A stretch of 64,000 bases of DNA, from positions 55,424,733 through 55,488,732 of the forward strand of contig JALIRH010000002.1 of the NCBI GenBank assembly GCA_023055505.1, written 5' to 3'. Origin of the DNA: Callipepla californica brunnescens (lineage: Eukaryota; Chordata; Aves; Galliformes; Odontophoridae). Positions within the stretch are counted from its first letter, which is position 1, and each line of letters opens with the position of its first letter. Below are positions 1 through 13,880 of this stretch, in pieces. Position numbers and translations under genes: made by a program. The notes beneath the pieces are model-generated. The model made no database searches and was not told where the DNA came from. It was given only the letters and a program-made list of their open reading frames with translations.

Positions 1-3000
1 ATAACAGTAAACTTTGTTTGGTATTATGTGTTTCATGGATATTATTTTGGCCACTTTATTTTTTTCTCCCTCTCCTTTCTTAGTTAACACTTCTTAGATA
101 GTTTCCTCTATTTTCTCCTGTAACTTGTTAGTGTTACTGTTAAGCTGCAAACATTTTGTTCTGAGAATAGGAAAATTCAAAATAAACACTAACAGAATAT
201 AAATTTTCCTTAGTCAGTTCACAGTGAAATAAATGTGAATAAATGTAGAATTCTTTTGAAATGAATAATCAGCTGTTCTTGGAAGCAGCAAAACTCACCC
301 CTGTCACAGACTGATCCTCCTTCAATGAGCCAGATATTAGCAAGCCCATCTAGCGAAGAACTTGTGCAAAAGACTTCATTAGGCGACTAACAAAGAAGCA
401 GAGCTGGGTAGATCTCAGTATAGGCTGAGCTCATAACAAAGCAACAGCCTCATAAAGCTCACTTCAATTAAGCTGACAGACATCAGGCAGCTTTTAGGTT
501 GTTTGGTCTTGTGAGTAATGAGAGCAGGATTTCTAAATAAGATTCTAGGGGGGAAAGAAATCAAATCTTAATGTCCCCCAAACCCTTTCTCTTTACTAAA
601 TTATGTAATTAAAGCCAGACTGAGCAGGTAGGAAATAAGTGTTTAATGTAATGAAGATAGTAATCTGAAATTTTTTTAACAGATAATCTCTTCAACAAAA
701 ACGTTCCTTTTAGGGAAAAAAAAAAAAAAGTAAAATAGAATAATACAGTTTTACACTGTCTTTGTATGCTCTGATGATGAATCTTCCCAGGCAGGAGCAA
801 AGATATTTTTTTCTGATGTATAACTTCCTTAAAAGTTACCACTGTTCATCACTTGTAAGATATCATAACTTTATTTTTTTGAGGGACATTTTATAACAAG
901 CAACTAGTTATAGATAAAAAGTTGTCATGGTCTCCCTTGATATTAGCCTAGATTGAATTCAGGTGTACCACATGATCTTCCTTAATGCCTCAGGAGATTT
1001 CAGGTCATTATTCTGTTACTTGCTTTGAAGCAACTTAATGTAACACAAGGACAGTCTGGAGATGGTACAAAACAACAGGCAATTTCTCTAATTTATTAAA
1101 CTTAATCCACTAAAGAGACATTCTGCTGAATCTCTCTGGGAAATTTGTAGATCTGAAGGCATGCCAGTAATTCATTTGCATGTCCAACCATTCAGCCCTC
1201 CTTATTGCAGACTAATTGTCTCCTCATCTCAGTGGCAGAGCATATGGCTAATATCTGAAGTTCCGTGATACCATCAAATGTAACATATGTCTCTTCTGGT
1301 CCTTTTAGGGGATGTCACTCAGTGTGATACAACTGTTTTCATGCAGAGCAATTATGCCTTTTAGAGGCCCTCAGCACTGGCTTGGCTTTGATTTATTTGT
1401 TCACAACATAGCATTTGATTAATTTAGCTGTAATTATGAGAAAATGAATGAACATAATGTTTGAAGATTTTGGACTCGTAGATGAGGTATAGAAGTATCT
1501 AACCATCATCTGAGGTGCAACTTTTGAGATAACCTGATCAATCACGTCAAAAGAAGTTTAAAATGCTTTCATAGGGGCTTTCATATTACTTAAAAAGGGC
1601 AAATTGGTTTGGACTGATTTTGTTGGGTTTTTTTAGATAAGAATTTCTGGATTTATTTTTTAACCAGTTAAAAAACTTACCTAGAAAATCACATTCAAAA
1701 GCATTCTGTTTCAAAGCTTTGTGGGCAATTAAAGTCAGGTACTAAGGCAATAATTATTTGTAACTTTGAGCATGCTTTCTGTTTGAAGAAGACAGACATG
1801 CTAATTTTCCCTTCAGTACAGATTCTTATCAGGAAGTTGATTTTTTTCATCATAGCTTCTTCTATTTTTGTTAATGTGTTATTATTCTCTTGCAACATTC
1901 CAATCTGTTTTCGGTTGCATTGAATGAGCATGAAACTCTACTTATTTTTATAGTTAATCGTCAATATTTTTTATACTTACAATAATTCATCATGCTTTTA
2001 AATATTTAGAAGTTTAATATTCTATTTATAATGTTACTGTAATCTTTCATAAGTCTTCACTGAACCTTTCTTTGAGAATGATGTCATATGTGACATCCTT
2101 TGAGAAGCACTAGATAAGTTCCCAATTCTTGTGCCCTTTGCTTCTCTAAAGTTGCATCTCAGTGCGTCTCAGTGCTGAGATTAGCATAGTTCAGTAAGAG
2201 GCTATATAGCCAACACAACTAGCAAAGCTAAACTTGCACATTTTACAGAGAAAATGACAATCCTAGAAAGTTCTGGTAATTATTTTTTTTATTCATTTAT
2301 TAAATTATTTATATAAGTAAAGGATTATCAGATTATCCATATCACAATTAACAGTGATGAAAAACATGAATTTTACTATGAAATGTAGTAATAGTTTAGT
2401 TATATAGCTATGGGTTCCAAACTTAGGTGTTAAGATGATGGACAATGCAATAATAAGTCTGGCATTAAAGTTTTGTTTCAGAAGTCATCACTTTATTAAG
2501 TATGGCAAGATGTCATAACAAGTGTACATGTAACAGCATTTCTATATACATAGCTTGTCATACCAAAGAATATATCTATAAAGGGCATGGTTAGCAAGAA
2601 AGGTTCATCAAGGAAGGTGTTCTTAATGGTATGGATTGGTCAACAAATTAATATGTAGGGTTTTACAAATGAAATTGCATCTTTCTAACTGTTACAATTT
2701 CTTCAATGATCTAAGAGTAAACAATAGAAGAAAGGTGTCACAGTAAATGATCTACAGCATTTTGATAATTCAAAGACATGCAGTGATCAGGAAGACATAG
2801 ACGACAAAAGCATTTTAGTTTTACCATTGCATATTCCCAAATTCTTCATGCTGCAGTGAGAATTTACCAGGACATTTTTGTTGCTGTGGTAGGTGCGTTC
2901 ATTCCCCACCACCTTAGGAGAAGCACAGATGGCAGTTGTTTGAGCACAAGACGTGAAGACAGTGTTTTCCTCCTTGCTTGACACAACTGATAGGAGACAT

Positions 3001-6000
3001 TACATAACATAAGTGGGAACAGAGAGTTTAAAAAAAAAAATCAAGTGGCAAATTTAAGATGAGAATTTGAACAAATATTGACCACTTACTTGAGTTTAGT
3101 GATAAGATAGTAATTAGTGTTTACAAAATCACATACTGCTGCTCCATAGCATCTTCAAAGCACCACGTTTCTAAGAAAGAAAATTCACTGACAAACTCAA
3201 ACCCTTGACATTAAGTTAAAAAAAAAGGTAAGCAATAACAAAGCTGCATATTTTGTCTGTGCTACTTGAAAATACCTCCTTCCATGAAAATCAAGAGTTG
3301 CTCCTAACAGAGTTTTCTCTAAGTATATAAAGATCATCAGCATTCTCAGATGTGTTGGAGAATTGCATAATCACATGGAACAACAGTCATAAGCTGTTCC
3401 TATGTTTTTCTGTAAAAAGAAGTAGTAGAAATGGCTTGCAGCGTATATATAGTAAATTTCCCTCATGGCTATTGGAGTTTCAATTGCTATTATATAAAGG
3501 AAAAAATTATTTGATGAGACAAAAGGACTATATTAAAAATGATTATTGTTTCTAGGGATTTGTAGATCTACAGTGAGAGAAATTTCATGCCCACCAATTA
3601 TTTTATTTAAATTAAAAATGCTTCAAATTTATTGCTGAGGAAAATTAATAGATAGTAAAATCTTCCTTAAACAACTGAAATGATTTGTGCATTTGAAGAT
3701 TTCTCCGCTTTACCTGCTGCTATCATTTTCTATTGCACTATTGACTTGCTGAATAGTAGCTATATAAATGATGACATTGATTAATTATTTACTCTATCCA
3801 GGAATATGTTGCTTCAGGGGATCATCACTTTTTTGATTTTGTGATTTATGCATTTCTGGGGAATCATTCCTAAGCCATAGTGAGGTGATTATTAAAAAGT
3901 GATTCTAAAGTGATACTGTAATTGTGCTTGTGTTCACTGTAGGAGAAAATGTAAACGTTTATCACTCACAGTTTCATGAATAGGTCTCATGAGAATAAAA
4001 CAATTTAAAGTGAAGGTAGCTGTATGTTGCTGCTGTTTTGTTGCTATTTTTCCCAGATAGTATTAGAAATGTAAGTGGCTGTTATTTTTTTATTTATTCA
4101 TGAAATAACATCGAAGCAGTTCTTTGGCAAGTTGTGTATTTCTCTGCTAGCAAAGCTTTGAAATACTGTTTTGATAAATAATGCAAAAAAAGAAAAAAGA
4201 AAAAAAATCTATAAACCCACTTCAATTTTAGTGTTAAACTACTCTTTATTACATACTTTATGTCTGCAAGGTTAAATATGTATCTTTCACAATAACTACA
4301 AAACTGAACTGATGCATATACCAATTGTATTTGGACACAAATTATTTCCATGCAGAAAACCATTTAAGAGTTAGCAGTACTCCATGCATTTTTTCTCAAG
4401 TACAAATAAAATGTTTCAAATATCTGTTTTGCCAACCCTGATACAAGAAAGGTTTCCAACATTTTCCCACTTCATCAGAGACTCACTGTCATTAAAGTGT
4501 TCTTCAGATGCCTTTTTTTTTTTTTTTTTGTAACTCTTTCTCAGTTGAGTCATTAAATGCTATGTATACCTTTTAGTAATGAATATTGCAGCCTAATTTC
4601 AAGTCCTTTATTGTTTAGTTGCACCTGCAGGCTGTGTCAACCCAGATAAGATAAATGGCATGTTCATTTCCTACAAGAAGAGCAAGAAAAATTTCCTGTG
4701 AACTAACAAACTCAAAAGCAGATCATGCTGCAAAATCATTGCTATGGTGGATTAAAGTTAAATGACTCATCGTTAGGAGGAGTGATTTTCAATCAAGCTC
4801 TATATTCCTTAAAACTAATGGAAAGTAAATGAGGATGACAGAAACCATAGTTTGCCCTAAGTAATACACAGTTACTGCACAGTAACAGCAGTTACTGATA
4901 ACTTCAAAACAGATGATAGTAAGGCTTAAAATTATTTGAAATTTGCAAAGATTACAAAGGCCAACATTAAGAGTCTTGAGGAGAAATTACAGTCTTTTTA
5001 ACTATCAGACAGCAATTCAAGAGGCAATTTGCATAGTACTTTGGATTTGAAACTATTAAGCTGTTAAAATAACTACTTACAATTAAACAGTCATGGATGT
5101 ACAGCACTTTACAAGGAGGCTTGCTAGCATTTCAGTGCTGTCAGAGTAGAAAAACATTCCCTACGTAGTGTAAAAAGATTTTGGCAGGAGATTCTGATGA
5201 AATGTTCTTCATTTGTTTGATGATTCATGAGACAATTGTACATTATGTTTTTCTCGTTGATTGTATTTATCTTTTTACTTTACAGCAAAAAGCTGCTAGT
5301 TATTCCTGTTAGGATTAAATCCCTTGATCTCACGTCTGCCATATATTAAACTGAACTACATTTTCAATTTTCAATTCATAGTAAACCTTTTCAGAATAAT
5401 TAAATCAATTAAATATCAAATTAGTCCATTTCATTAAGAAAATCTTTTGACTTGGCTAAAGAGAGAATGACTTCATCCAGTTGCTCTGCTTTCATCACTT
5501 GCAGCTATGTGAGGAAATAAGATAATATCTGATAATAAGTAAAATAACAGAAGCAAAAAGAAGGAAACACAATACAAGGGAAGTCAGAATGGCAAAAATA
5601 TCTTGTCAGGAAAGAAATCCTACAATGTAATTTGACATGTTAGTAGCATATATGAAAACTACCTAAAAGTTGTCTGCAAGAAGGATCTCAGAGGAAAAAC
5701 TGGATACAATAGTAACAGGTAGACATTAAGTTAATTGCACACCACTCTGAAAACTGCACACAATAGTAATTAATTTCATATTAGTAAAATAAACTGGAGT
5801 TTTATATCACTATGTTTTGATACAGTTTAGTTCTCCATAAACTTACACCAGCAATAACAACAGATGTTCTAAACGGAAGAAGTTGATGTAAGATGAAGAT
5901 ACGTATTTCATGTGTATGTTACTTAACATATTTCTTGCCTTCAGACCCAACAGATTCAGAGAATATTAAAGCTGTAAACAGCTTAAACAGTACCAATTCC

Positions 6001-7030
6001 CTCTTACTACTTGTATGCAAGCTGACATACAAGTCCCAAATTATATTATTATTCCATATTTTATCCAAAGAACTATTGCCTTACTGAACATGTGGAGTAG
6101 ATCATAATATTTCATAATTTGTTTGCAAAAATTTCTTTTTTTTTTTTCCACAGTTTATTAAAGCCTTGCTCTAAAGGGTTCTCCCTAGAAATATTAACTT
6201 TTCTGTAGGCATTTTTCTGCCTTCTATCAAATGCCTAGTGATATCTTACATCAGGTACATTTTATCCCATAGTATCAAAACTGACAAATGTTCTGCTAAA
6301 TGTAACTGCTAAAAAAGGAAGACAGATTCTTCTCTGTATGCACTGAACGGAATAATGAAGAGTGATATCTTTGAAACATAGAAAAACAATTTATTTAAGA
6401 AACAGAAAGAAGTTTTCTATCAAGATAGCTTGAAGTTTCTATCAGCCTCAAAAGTTCTGCATAGGGAGCAAGTGGTCTGATTGCTGTTAGAAGTTTTTAA
6501 GAATCATGTTTCAGCACTTTATTTCAGTCAGTTTTGTACTTCTCAAGGCTTCTTATTTCAGAGGTCCTCCTCTCAACTGGATGACCATCATAAAATGTTG
6601 AGATGAATTATTAAGGGGTGTTAAATTTTACAATAGGGTTAACATAGACATTTTTGCTCAGAAGCATCATGATCTCAACTTATTTACTTAGCTAAACAGA
6701 CTATACACCAAAGCTTGTACTTGCAGTATGTTAATTCATTCCTATTACAATATTGACTTTATTTAAGATACAAACTGTGTTCCTTCACATAACAGGCTGC
6801 TATGATTCTCCCCCAAGGGTCTTTCTATGGCTGTCATTTCAGGTTTCATGAAGAAGCCAATCACATGTTGAAGAGTTCGCACCCGCAAAGGAGGTGTAGA
6901 ACATTGCTGCTATCTCTTTTACATTTTATCCACACGTGATCATTAGTGCTATAATAACCAATCTTGTACTGGTTCACAAAGATTTAGGAAAATGTAATGC
7001 ATACGTCAGTGAGCTGTGAGGACAAGTCCC
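1..7030. other. A+T-rich single-copy DNA, no gene seen
   Basis: No CR1 fragment, LTR, RNA gene or recognisable exon is visible. Open frames are at most about 90 codons and have no recognisable motif. Simple tracts include A14 at 716-729, an A-rich run near 4183-4206, T17 at 4513-4529 and T12 at 6136-6147. The lack of recognisable repeats over 7 kb contrasts with the next 20 kb. Confidence 0.6.
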
Positions 7031-7360
7031 TGTGACTGGGAGTATTGGGGCAGCCTCTCAGATTGAGACTATTCTACAGTTTCACCAGGAGCAGGGCTGC
7101 CAGGGAGAAAGGAACAGCCCCAGCAATGTGGCTCCTTCCTGGTGGTGAGAAAGGGAGAAAAACTAGGCCTGAACATGGACTGAGTCCATGGCTGGGAGGG
7201 CCCACGGCTTTACAGAGGAGCTGAAGACCTGCTCTGCTGCAGACTTGCTGGGGCAGGGGCTGACACAGGGTTCTGGGCCATGGGCAGAGTAGAGGCAGTG
7301 GGTGCTGGAGTCCTCAGCTCTCACAAAAGAGGGGTCAGCTGCCACTTTCATGCAGTGGTT
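7030..7360. other. G+C-rich patch of unknown origin
   Basis: This stretch of about 330 bp is clearly richer in G+C than both flanks and does not match the CR1 pattern. It contains a perfect 17-bp palindrome at 7174-7190 (8-bp arms CATGGACT / AGTCCATG around one G). The minus strand has a 62-codon open frame (7163-7351) with no recognisable domain. It could be an unrecognised old repeat, a retroposed fragment or a small regulatory island. I assign no function. Confidence 0.4.
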
Positions 7361-7931
7361 AGAATGTCACCTCAAACGAATAGCAGAACTTCGTATTTAA
7401 TGAGTTTCCCCATACCAGATTAACAGCCTGAACAATTGAACTGTCTTGCAGCTTGAATGGAGCTGCATTCACTCACATGCATGATCCTTTGAACTCATTT
7501 TTAAGACTAATAGGAGGTACAATTCATCAGGGAGTATTTGTTCTCTCCTAAAAACTGCCAAAGTTCCACTTTGTGTTAAATCATGAAGCAACCTGATTTT
7601 ATTGTCTGAGATTACTTTCTTCAGACAGATTTTTTTTCTCTCTTTTACCTTTTGCCCTTAGAGAAACATTTGGTTTTGCTAGGGCTTAGGCTATGGAGCC
7701 ATTCCCTTGGGTCTTCTTGATTTTGGCAGAAAAGTTTATTTAGTGCTGCCTGTATCTGTCCTGTCTTACAGACAAGTTATGTTTTTATGAAATTCTGAGT
7801 CTTCTCCACATGGAATAAATACTTAGAAAACACATAACTCTAAATGCCACAAGCTAACATAAATACAGATGATAGTGTATCTCAATATTGTTATTTCACA
7901 GCATCCCAGAGTTGTGGATTCTAGGATCTTT
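7360..7931. other. Single-copy DNA between G+C patch and first CR1
   Basis: Ordinary A+T-rich sequence with T-rich runs around 7629-7650. I see no gene, RNA or repeat here. Confidence 0.5.
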
Positions 7932-8190
7932 AACGGAATGACAGAATCCTATTGCATACACCAAAGAGGCCCACAACATTCAAGTCCAAGTCCTGGCCCC
8001 ACACAGACCACCCAACAATCTAACCCTGTGACTGAGAGCACTATCCAAACATTCCTTGAACTCCAGCACTTGGGGCTGTGCCCACTGCCCTGGGCAGCCT
8101 ATTGCATGCCCACCACCCTCTGGTGAAGACCCCCTTCTGCTTCTCACAAATGTTCCATCATTTCTGCTCCAAGAGTCACTGAGCAGGCAA
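7932..8190 (-). mobile_element. CR1 LINE 3' fragment, old
   Basis: Read on the minus strand this is a degraded CR1 3' end. The tail-like end 'gaatgacagaatcc' lies at about 7938. It is followed by the usual bird CR1 blocks: 'agtcctggcccca' with 'cagaccaccc' shortly after, then 'gagagcactatccaaac', 'tgccctgggcagcct' and 'ccaccctctggtgaag'. Many substitutions and small indels suggest an old copy. The 5' edge is vague after about 8145. Frames through it are antisense shadows of a non-coding 3' part. Confidence 0.85.
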
Positions 8191-11100
8191 ACTAATTGAT
8201 GAATTCAATAATAGTACATTTGTGTTCAGGGTTATTTAAGTGAATCCAGAAAAGAATTATTTTTCATAAATGATATTTAAAAATGCATTAGGAGGATGTG
8301 AAGTCTGAACTTCAATTATGTTCAATGGGAAATTGAGCTGTCACACATTAAATCAATTTAATTTTATCATGAACTTCAATGGGATTTTCTAAAAAGTGAA
8401 CAATACACAGCCTGTTTTTTTACTGAAAATTAAATTTTGCTTTAATTTGTACAGTGCAGTGACTTAGTTCATATATGTTATAGAAAACCATGGCAATGCT
8501 GTCAAATATGGACTCTAAAATAGGCCATAGTGGGTCCATAAAAGGTCCAGCATAATGACACCTCCCTGTTAATGGAAAAAAACAGAGGCCTATTGAAGAA
8601 AGTTTAAAAAGAAAAAGGAAAAATTCTATTTTAAAAAATAGTAAATTTGTACACTCCTTTAGCCTCTACCATTGTGTGGTTTAGAGAATCTTCCCTTAGG
8701 GAAAAAAAAAAAAAATGTTTCTAAGGACATAAACTGAATGGCTCTTAGTTGTGTAAGAAAGAAAAAAACAAACAGGCCTTTGTTTTTGAAGAAGAGTAAA
8801 TAGCAAGCAAACAGAATGATACTCAGTTTAGTTCTGGATTAAGTTTTGCTTCAGTATTGCATTTGTCTTCAAGTCTGAACTGGAGATAATGATTTTGTTC
8901 AGATTTGTGCTGCTATTATATCCAGGCAGATATTTCTAGATTACGTGCTCAAGTGGCAGTGCTTGACAAAGATTAGCTGGGGCTGTGACATCCTGTTACG
9001 CTGATTAGGAAAAAAAATCTCATAAAAGTAAAGCTGCTCCCTTGAGATTTCTGCTCTTTCAATGCATACTTGGTTGAGACTGGGAAAAACATGCTTAGAT
9101 TTCTAATGTCTACTTCTCCTTCGGAACTATCTAATTATATCTATATCCAAACATAACACAGAGATACTTTTTGTTTGTTTCTTTTTTGATATATATGTGG
9201 ACTCTTTCACCTCTATAAAAAATCCTGTCCAGGAAGTGATATTTTAAATTCTTCATTTTATAACACATTTATGTGCTTTAGTTTAATATGAAAATTTAAA
9301 AAGCATATATGCATACTCAGAAGTAATCAATTATTTTTAGAAAGGAAAGTAACACTAACTTCACCGCTTATTTTTTTTCCCCATAATTGCACACCAAAAT
9401 ATTTATGAGGAAAAAAATGAATTAACTTCTGAGAAAGATCAGTGCTGATATGAAATACAGTATTTATCAGCACTCTATACACCAAAGAAGAGGTTAGGTT
9501 TTTGATGTTGTTTTTATGTACTGTGTGAATAGTTCCTTCAAACAACATCGGTCATAAAACCAAAATTGAGGAAACATGTTTTTTTCAATGTATTTTTATC
9601 CAAACCTCAATCGAATAGTGCATATTTCATTTGAAAATAGTTTTTGAAAAAAAATAATTTCTTGCTTGATTAAATTCTGCAAAACTTAATAAGATGTTCT
9701 ATAACTGGTATTTCCAAAACTGAAAACTCCAAGAATGTGCTGGAATTGACAGTGCGAAGCCTTCCTTATGTACTGCAAATCATACAAACAGAAGAAATGT
9801 ATAATCTGGGGAATCTATATAAACATGCTATATAATTTGTAGGGGCTTTCAGGGAGGGAGGAGGATCAAAACTATACCTTTATGAGCTCAATGTGATCGT
9901 GAATGCTGCTGTGGGATAGCTCATACCAAGTGCATAGCCGTGTTGTGTATCATTGTTGTGAAGCAGAACTGCTTATGAGTGCATCTGATTGCAGACCAGT
10001 TGTCTTCTTTGTGTATTCAGTGTTACAAAATGCTTGAGAAACATAATTTCTGGTAATTATGCTTGCACATTTAACAAAATGTTAAGTAACACAAGGCATT
10101 AGCAATGATGACTTCAGAGCAAAAATACTGAGATTTCAACACTGTGAAGTAATCGTAACTGAAACAATGTTACAAATGTACTAATATTAATTAAAGAAAA
10201 AAGAAAACATTTTTTCTGACCTTGAAATTAGAAAGAACAGAGGAACCACATATTCGTGACAAATAGTTCTGATGACATAATGCTTACTTGAAAAACTAGG
10301 AGGCAATCAGAATTAGAAGATGCCATCTTTGAAAGTGAATGCTAGAAGCAACATCCAAATGTGAGGCATGATCTATGCATGATGTAACAGTATCTGAAAT
10401 ATGACTTTTGCTTTTGTTTAAAAAGGCCTAGAAGACTCCAATTAACCAGCACTGTGACATTCCTAGAAAGCCCTTCAACCACTTTTCCTTCCATACACTC
10501 CCAAAACTTTAAATAAGCCACAGGTTAAACTTTCTACATCAATATATGTTACAGTTGCAAGTTCAGATAATCAATACTTGCAAGTTAATTATTTAGCCAT
10601 TTGCAGGGACTCGATGATCTTAACTGTACACACTATCCTTTGATAACTTTTCACATTCTAGTTCAGACTACTTTGTTGCTTTATTGGACACCACATTTAA
10701 CATACTTTGTGCAGCATCTAGACTCTGTCTCATGAGATTCATACTCTGGTTGGAAGCATGTACAAATCAGAAACATAAAGCAGAAAAAATATATTCTAGA
10801 AAACATATCTGCGATGTATTCTGTCAGCAAATATATTTCCCTCCTGGTATATCTTGTTACAGATAAACATGCAAACATCTCTATTTCATTGTCACAGAAG
10901 CAATGTTCACAGTGCAAAGATAAATAGATGCTGGTAAATAATGTTCTCATTTTCATTTTTTTGTATATACATATATATATTTAAAGCTCTCCACAGTTCT
11001 GTTAGGGTAGCTTTGACATTGCTGACAAACGGAAATTTTTGTAGTAAGTCATTCATTCCATTATTCAATTCTATCAAAATTTCAGAGTACGTAAAGCAGT

Positions 11101-12676
11101 ATGGTTCATCTCACTTGTTTGTGTCCTCTTTAACTGATGATTGAACATATAATTTTCCTGGTATATCATCTTACCACCTGAGAATAATAGGCTACTAGAA
11201 AACAAGGTTTGTGTTCTGTATTTTATGTGAAGAAGACTCATAGTTTCATAAAAATGAAACGTTACTTACACAGAGACATCTTTTCAGCCAGTGTCTGACT
11301 GTCTCCTCCCTTCACTGAGAAACTAAGGATTTTTAAATGAAGAATCCTTCAGGATTAGTATACTCACTCATTGTCTGAGCTGCTTGCTTTAAAATAACAC
11401 GAGTTTGAATTGGCAGTTGGTTTCTGACCACAAACAACATAATAAAACCCAGTGATTTAAGGAGTGAGTCATGCAGTAGTCATGCAATTTACCTTCTCAA
11501 TGAAGCTTTAGTAAGGCTTAGTTTTTTTCCCAAATGATACTGCAATATACCTTCTGATTTTTAGATAAGATTTTTAATCCGAATTTTGTTTCTGTACTTA
11601 CTGAAAAAAAATGCCCTAATACTATGTTAATAACAAAAAATGAGTTTTGTAATTGTTTATTTTATTGTATCAGTGCATTTTCATGTAAAGGAGAATTTTG
11701 ACTGTCTTCTAGAAATTCTTAATTTTTGTTCTGAGGATGATAGGACGTTTGAGAATCTCTGTGACCTTTTCCATCTCTGCCAAGCATTCTCTGCTTGAAG
11801 AACCCCAGGAATCAATAATGTTTGTTTTGCTTTACCTAAGATCTGTGTTGTCTTCAAATGCATACGTTTGAAGTCATGAGAACAAGTCATGGTTTAGAAG
11901 TTTAGCATCAGTTAGCATGAGTAGTGAAGAGCTCAAATTACCCAATGATGATCAGGTGGCACTCAGGACTGGAAGGACTGTTTTCTCTAGAAACAGCCAA
12001 CTCTATGAGGGCGTTTCCATTAACAGTTTAGTGCCCTCATAGGTTCCTTCTATGTTCTGCATCCTTCCTAGTTCTGCTCTAAGTGTACTCTGCAGCTCAT
12101 GTCTTTGCAGCACTCAGACAAGGACTTTCATGATTTTGGATCAGAGTGAATGTTGGTCAGTGTGCTGAGAGATCAGAAGAGAGAGGTGGTGTCTACAAGT
12201 CATAAAGAGCATGGTTCAAACAAAACCAGACTGATGATGTTCTTTTGCACATACTCTCCAGACAAGGCAGTTAGACTGAAAAATGTCTTACATAGAACTT
12301 CTTAGCTTGCCCAGTTTGTGTTGTCGAGCACCTGAACACTATGGCTGCTGCTTTGAAGCTATGTATAACTGGATGGAGGAGAAGAAATTGGAAAGGAACA
12401 CTTAGTCATTCGTTTTAAAAAAGCTCCATCAGTGTCTAACTAATTGCACCATATTATGTGCAGTTTTACTCCTTGTAGCCTAAATTGGTTTCACACTGAG
12501 AAAGGAAAGGTGACTCATTGAAGTAATCTGAATCACTGTGTTCAAACTTTTTTTCCTTAATTTTTCTAAATGTCCACTTTCTTAACATATATCACATTAG
12601 AGGATTTGAAATTAAAAATACATCTCATTATTACTAGCATTAAGTTATACTGAATTTCAGTAAGTTGTTATTTTCA
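8191..12676. other. A+T-rich single-copy DNA
   Basis: No gene or dispersed repeat recognised. It contains A14 at 8702-8715, an alternating TA-rich run at 10961-10980, and a perfect inverted repeat at 12003-12042 listed separately. The first 300 bases (about 8200-8480) are compact, complex A+T-rich sequence of the kind often seen in conserved non-coding DNA. That cannot be tested from one genome. Confidence 0.5.
12003..12042. repeat. Perfect inverted repeat, 10-bp arms, 20-nt loop
   Basis: CTATGAGGGC at 12003-12012 is the exact reverse complement of GCCCTCATAG at 12033-12042, with a 20-nt spacer. Transcribed, this would form a short stem-loop. It is too short for a typical microRNA precursor and has no repeat tail or RNA-gene box around it, so I give only the structure. 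Confidence 0.6.
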
Positions 12677-12890
12677 TTGAATCATAGAATGGCCTGGTTG
12701 AAAAGGACCTCAAAAATCATTGAGTTTCAATCTCTCAACATTTTAAAATTTATCAGTCTAAATAACCTTTCTTCGAATTTAAAAGCATTGCTTCTTCCTT
12801 TTGCACCCCAGGCATGAAGATAACAGTCTTTTTTTTTTCTTTTTAACTAATAAGCCTTTCACTTAATTATATAATTCTGGAGTGTCCTTC
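12677..12890 (-). mobile_element. CR1 LINE 3' fragment, strongly decayed
   Basis: The element begins with the CR1 3' end on the minus strand: 'tgaatcatagaatgg', 'ttgaaaaggacctcaaa' and 'atcattgagtttcaa' match the usual tail region. After 12740 the match weakens. The stretch near 12755-12800 (tctaaataacc, tttaaaagcattg) still resembles the CR1 block 'ctaaattt...agtttaaagccatt'. A T-rich run follows at 12829-12843. Confidence 0.7.
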
Positions 12891-13880
12891 AGTTTTTCAG
12901 CTCCAAATTAGTCTCAGTGGTGTTTCAGATTTCTTTTTGAGGATCCTTTTTACAGACCTATATCTATTCTTTTTGATTTTGCTTTTAAATGATTTCATGT
13001 TAGTACAAGTGGTTATGCAACTCGAGGAATCTGTTTCAGCATGTGGTTTTTCCTTTTCAAAAACCATTACTCTTAATGGTAAGCTATGCATTAGACAGAT
13101 GAGAGAATATTTGTTGTTTGTCTTCATTCTTTAAAACAAAATATCATTACATTTAGAAACATAACATCTATCAGTACTTCTAAAGGATAATGAAAGGCAA
13201 AAGATTTTATGCTGCAACATTCAAATGGCTCATTGTTTTTGAAACTGTACTACTGCCATCTTGTCATGTATTCAATATTTGCAATTAAGGAAGTATGATT
13301 TCCTCTGGGATTATGGCAAAGATGAAAAAAAAAATTGTCAGAATGACAGAGGACTTCAGAGGGAGGAAAAATTTGGCTCTCAAATTAGAAATGTTGTGAA
13401 AATGTCATTCTCACACCTGGTTCAATTCTACCTATTACACTGTGTATTTTTCTACCATTCTTGAAAATTTACCAAAGCAAAAAAGCGAGTATAGTGCTAC
13501 AAAGTGTTCCCCATGACAAAGTCGAGTAGCCTTGGGCTTACAGAAGATTCATTTTGTACAAAGTACACAGAGCTTTTGGTTGAACAAACTTCATTTGTTG
13601 GTGAATTAAAGTTAGTAAACTGTACAGAAGCACAGCAGCTCTGCAAAAAAAAAAAAAAAAAATGTGCTCAAAGGAAAATAAGCTTTTCTTTCCACAGACA
13701 ACTTGTAGTGACATTTTCATCTCTACTTTCAGCAAACCTTTCCATATGAAATTAATTCATGATAGACAAACATAAACAAATTACTATGACAGCGTCTGAA
13801 AGTTTAATAGTCTTATGTTTGAGTTTTCACATAAGGCTGAAGAATAACACCTGCAATATTTTAAGAACATCAAAAAAGTA
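12891..13880. other. Single-copy DNA with poly-A tract
   Basis: No gene recognised. An A18 homopolymer lies at 13645-13662. It has no upstream retroposed gene or SINE body that I can recognise, so I treat it as a simple repeat. Two open frames of 81 and 65 codons run through it on opposite strands and gain their poly-Lys or poly-Phe stretch from the homopolymer. Confidence 0.5.

Noticed and set aside
13645..13662. A18 run as the tail of a processed pseudogene or SINE
   Set aside because: No recognisable gene copy or SINE body precedes it, and no target-site duplication was found around it.
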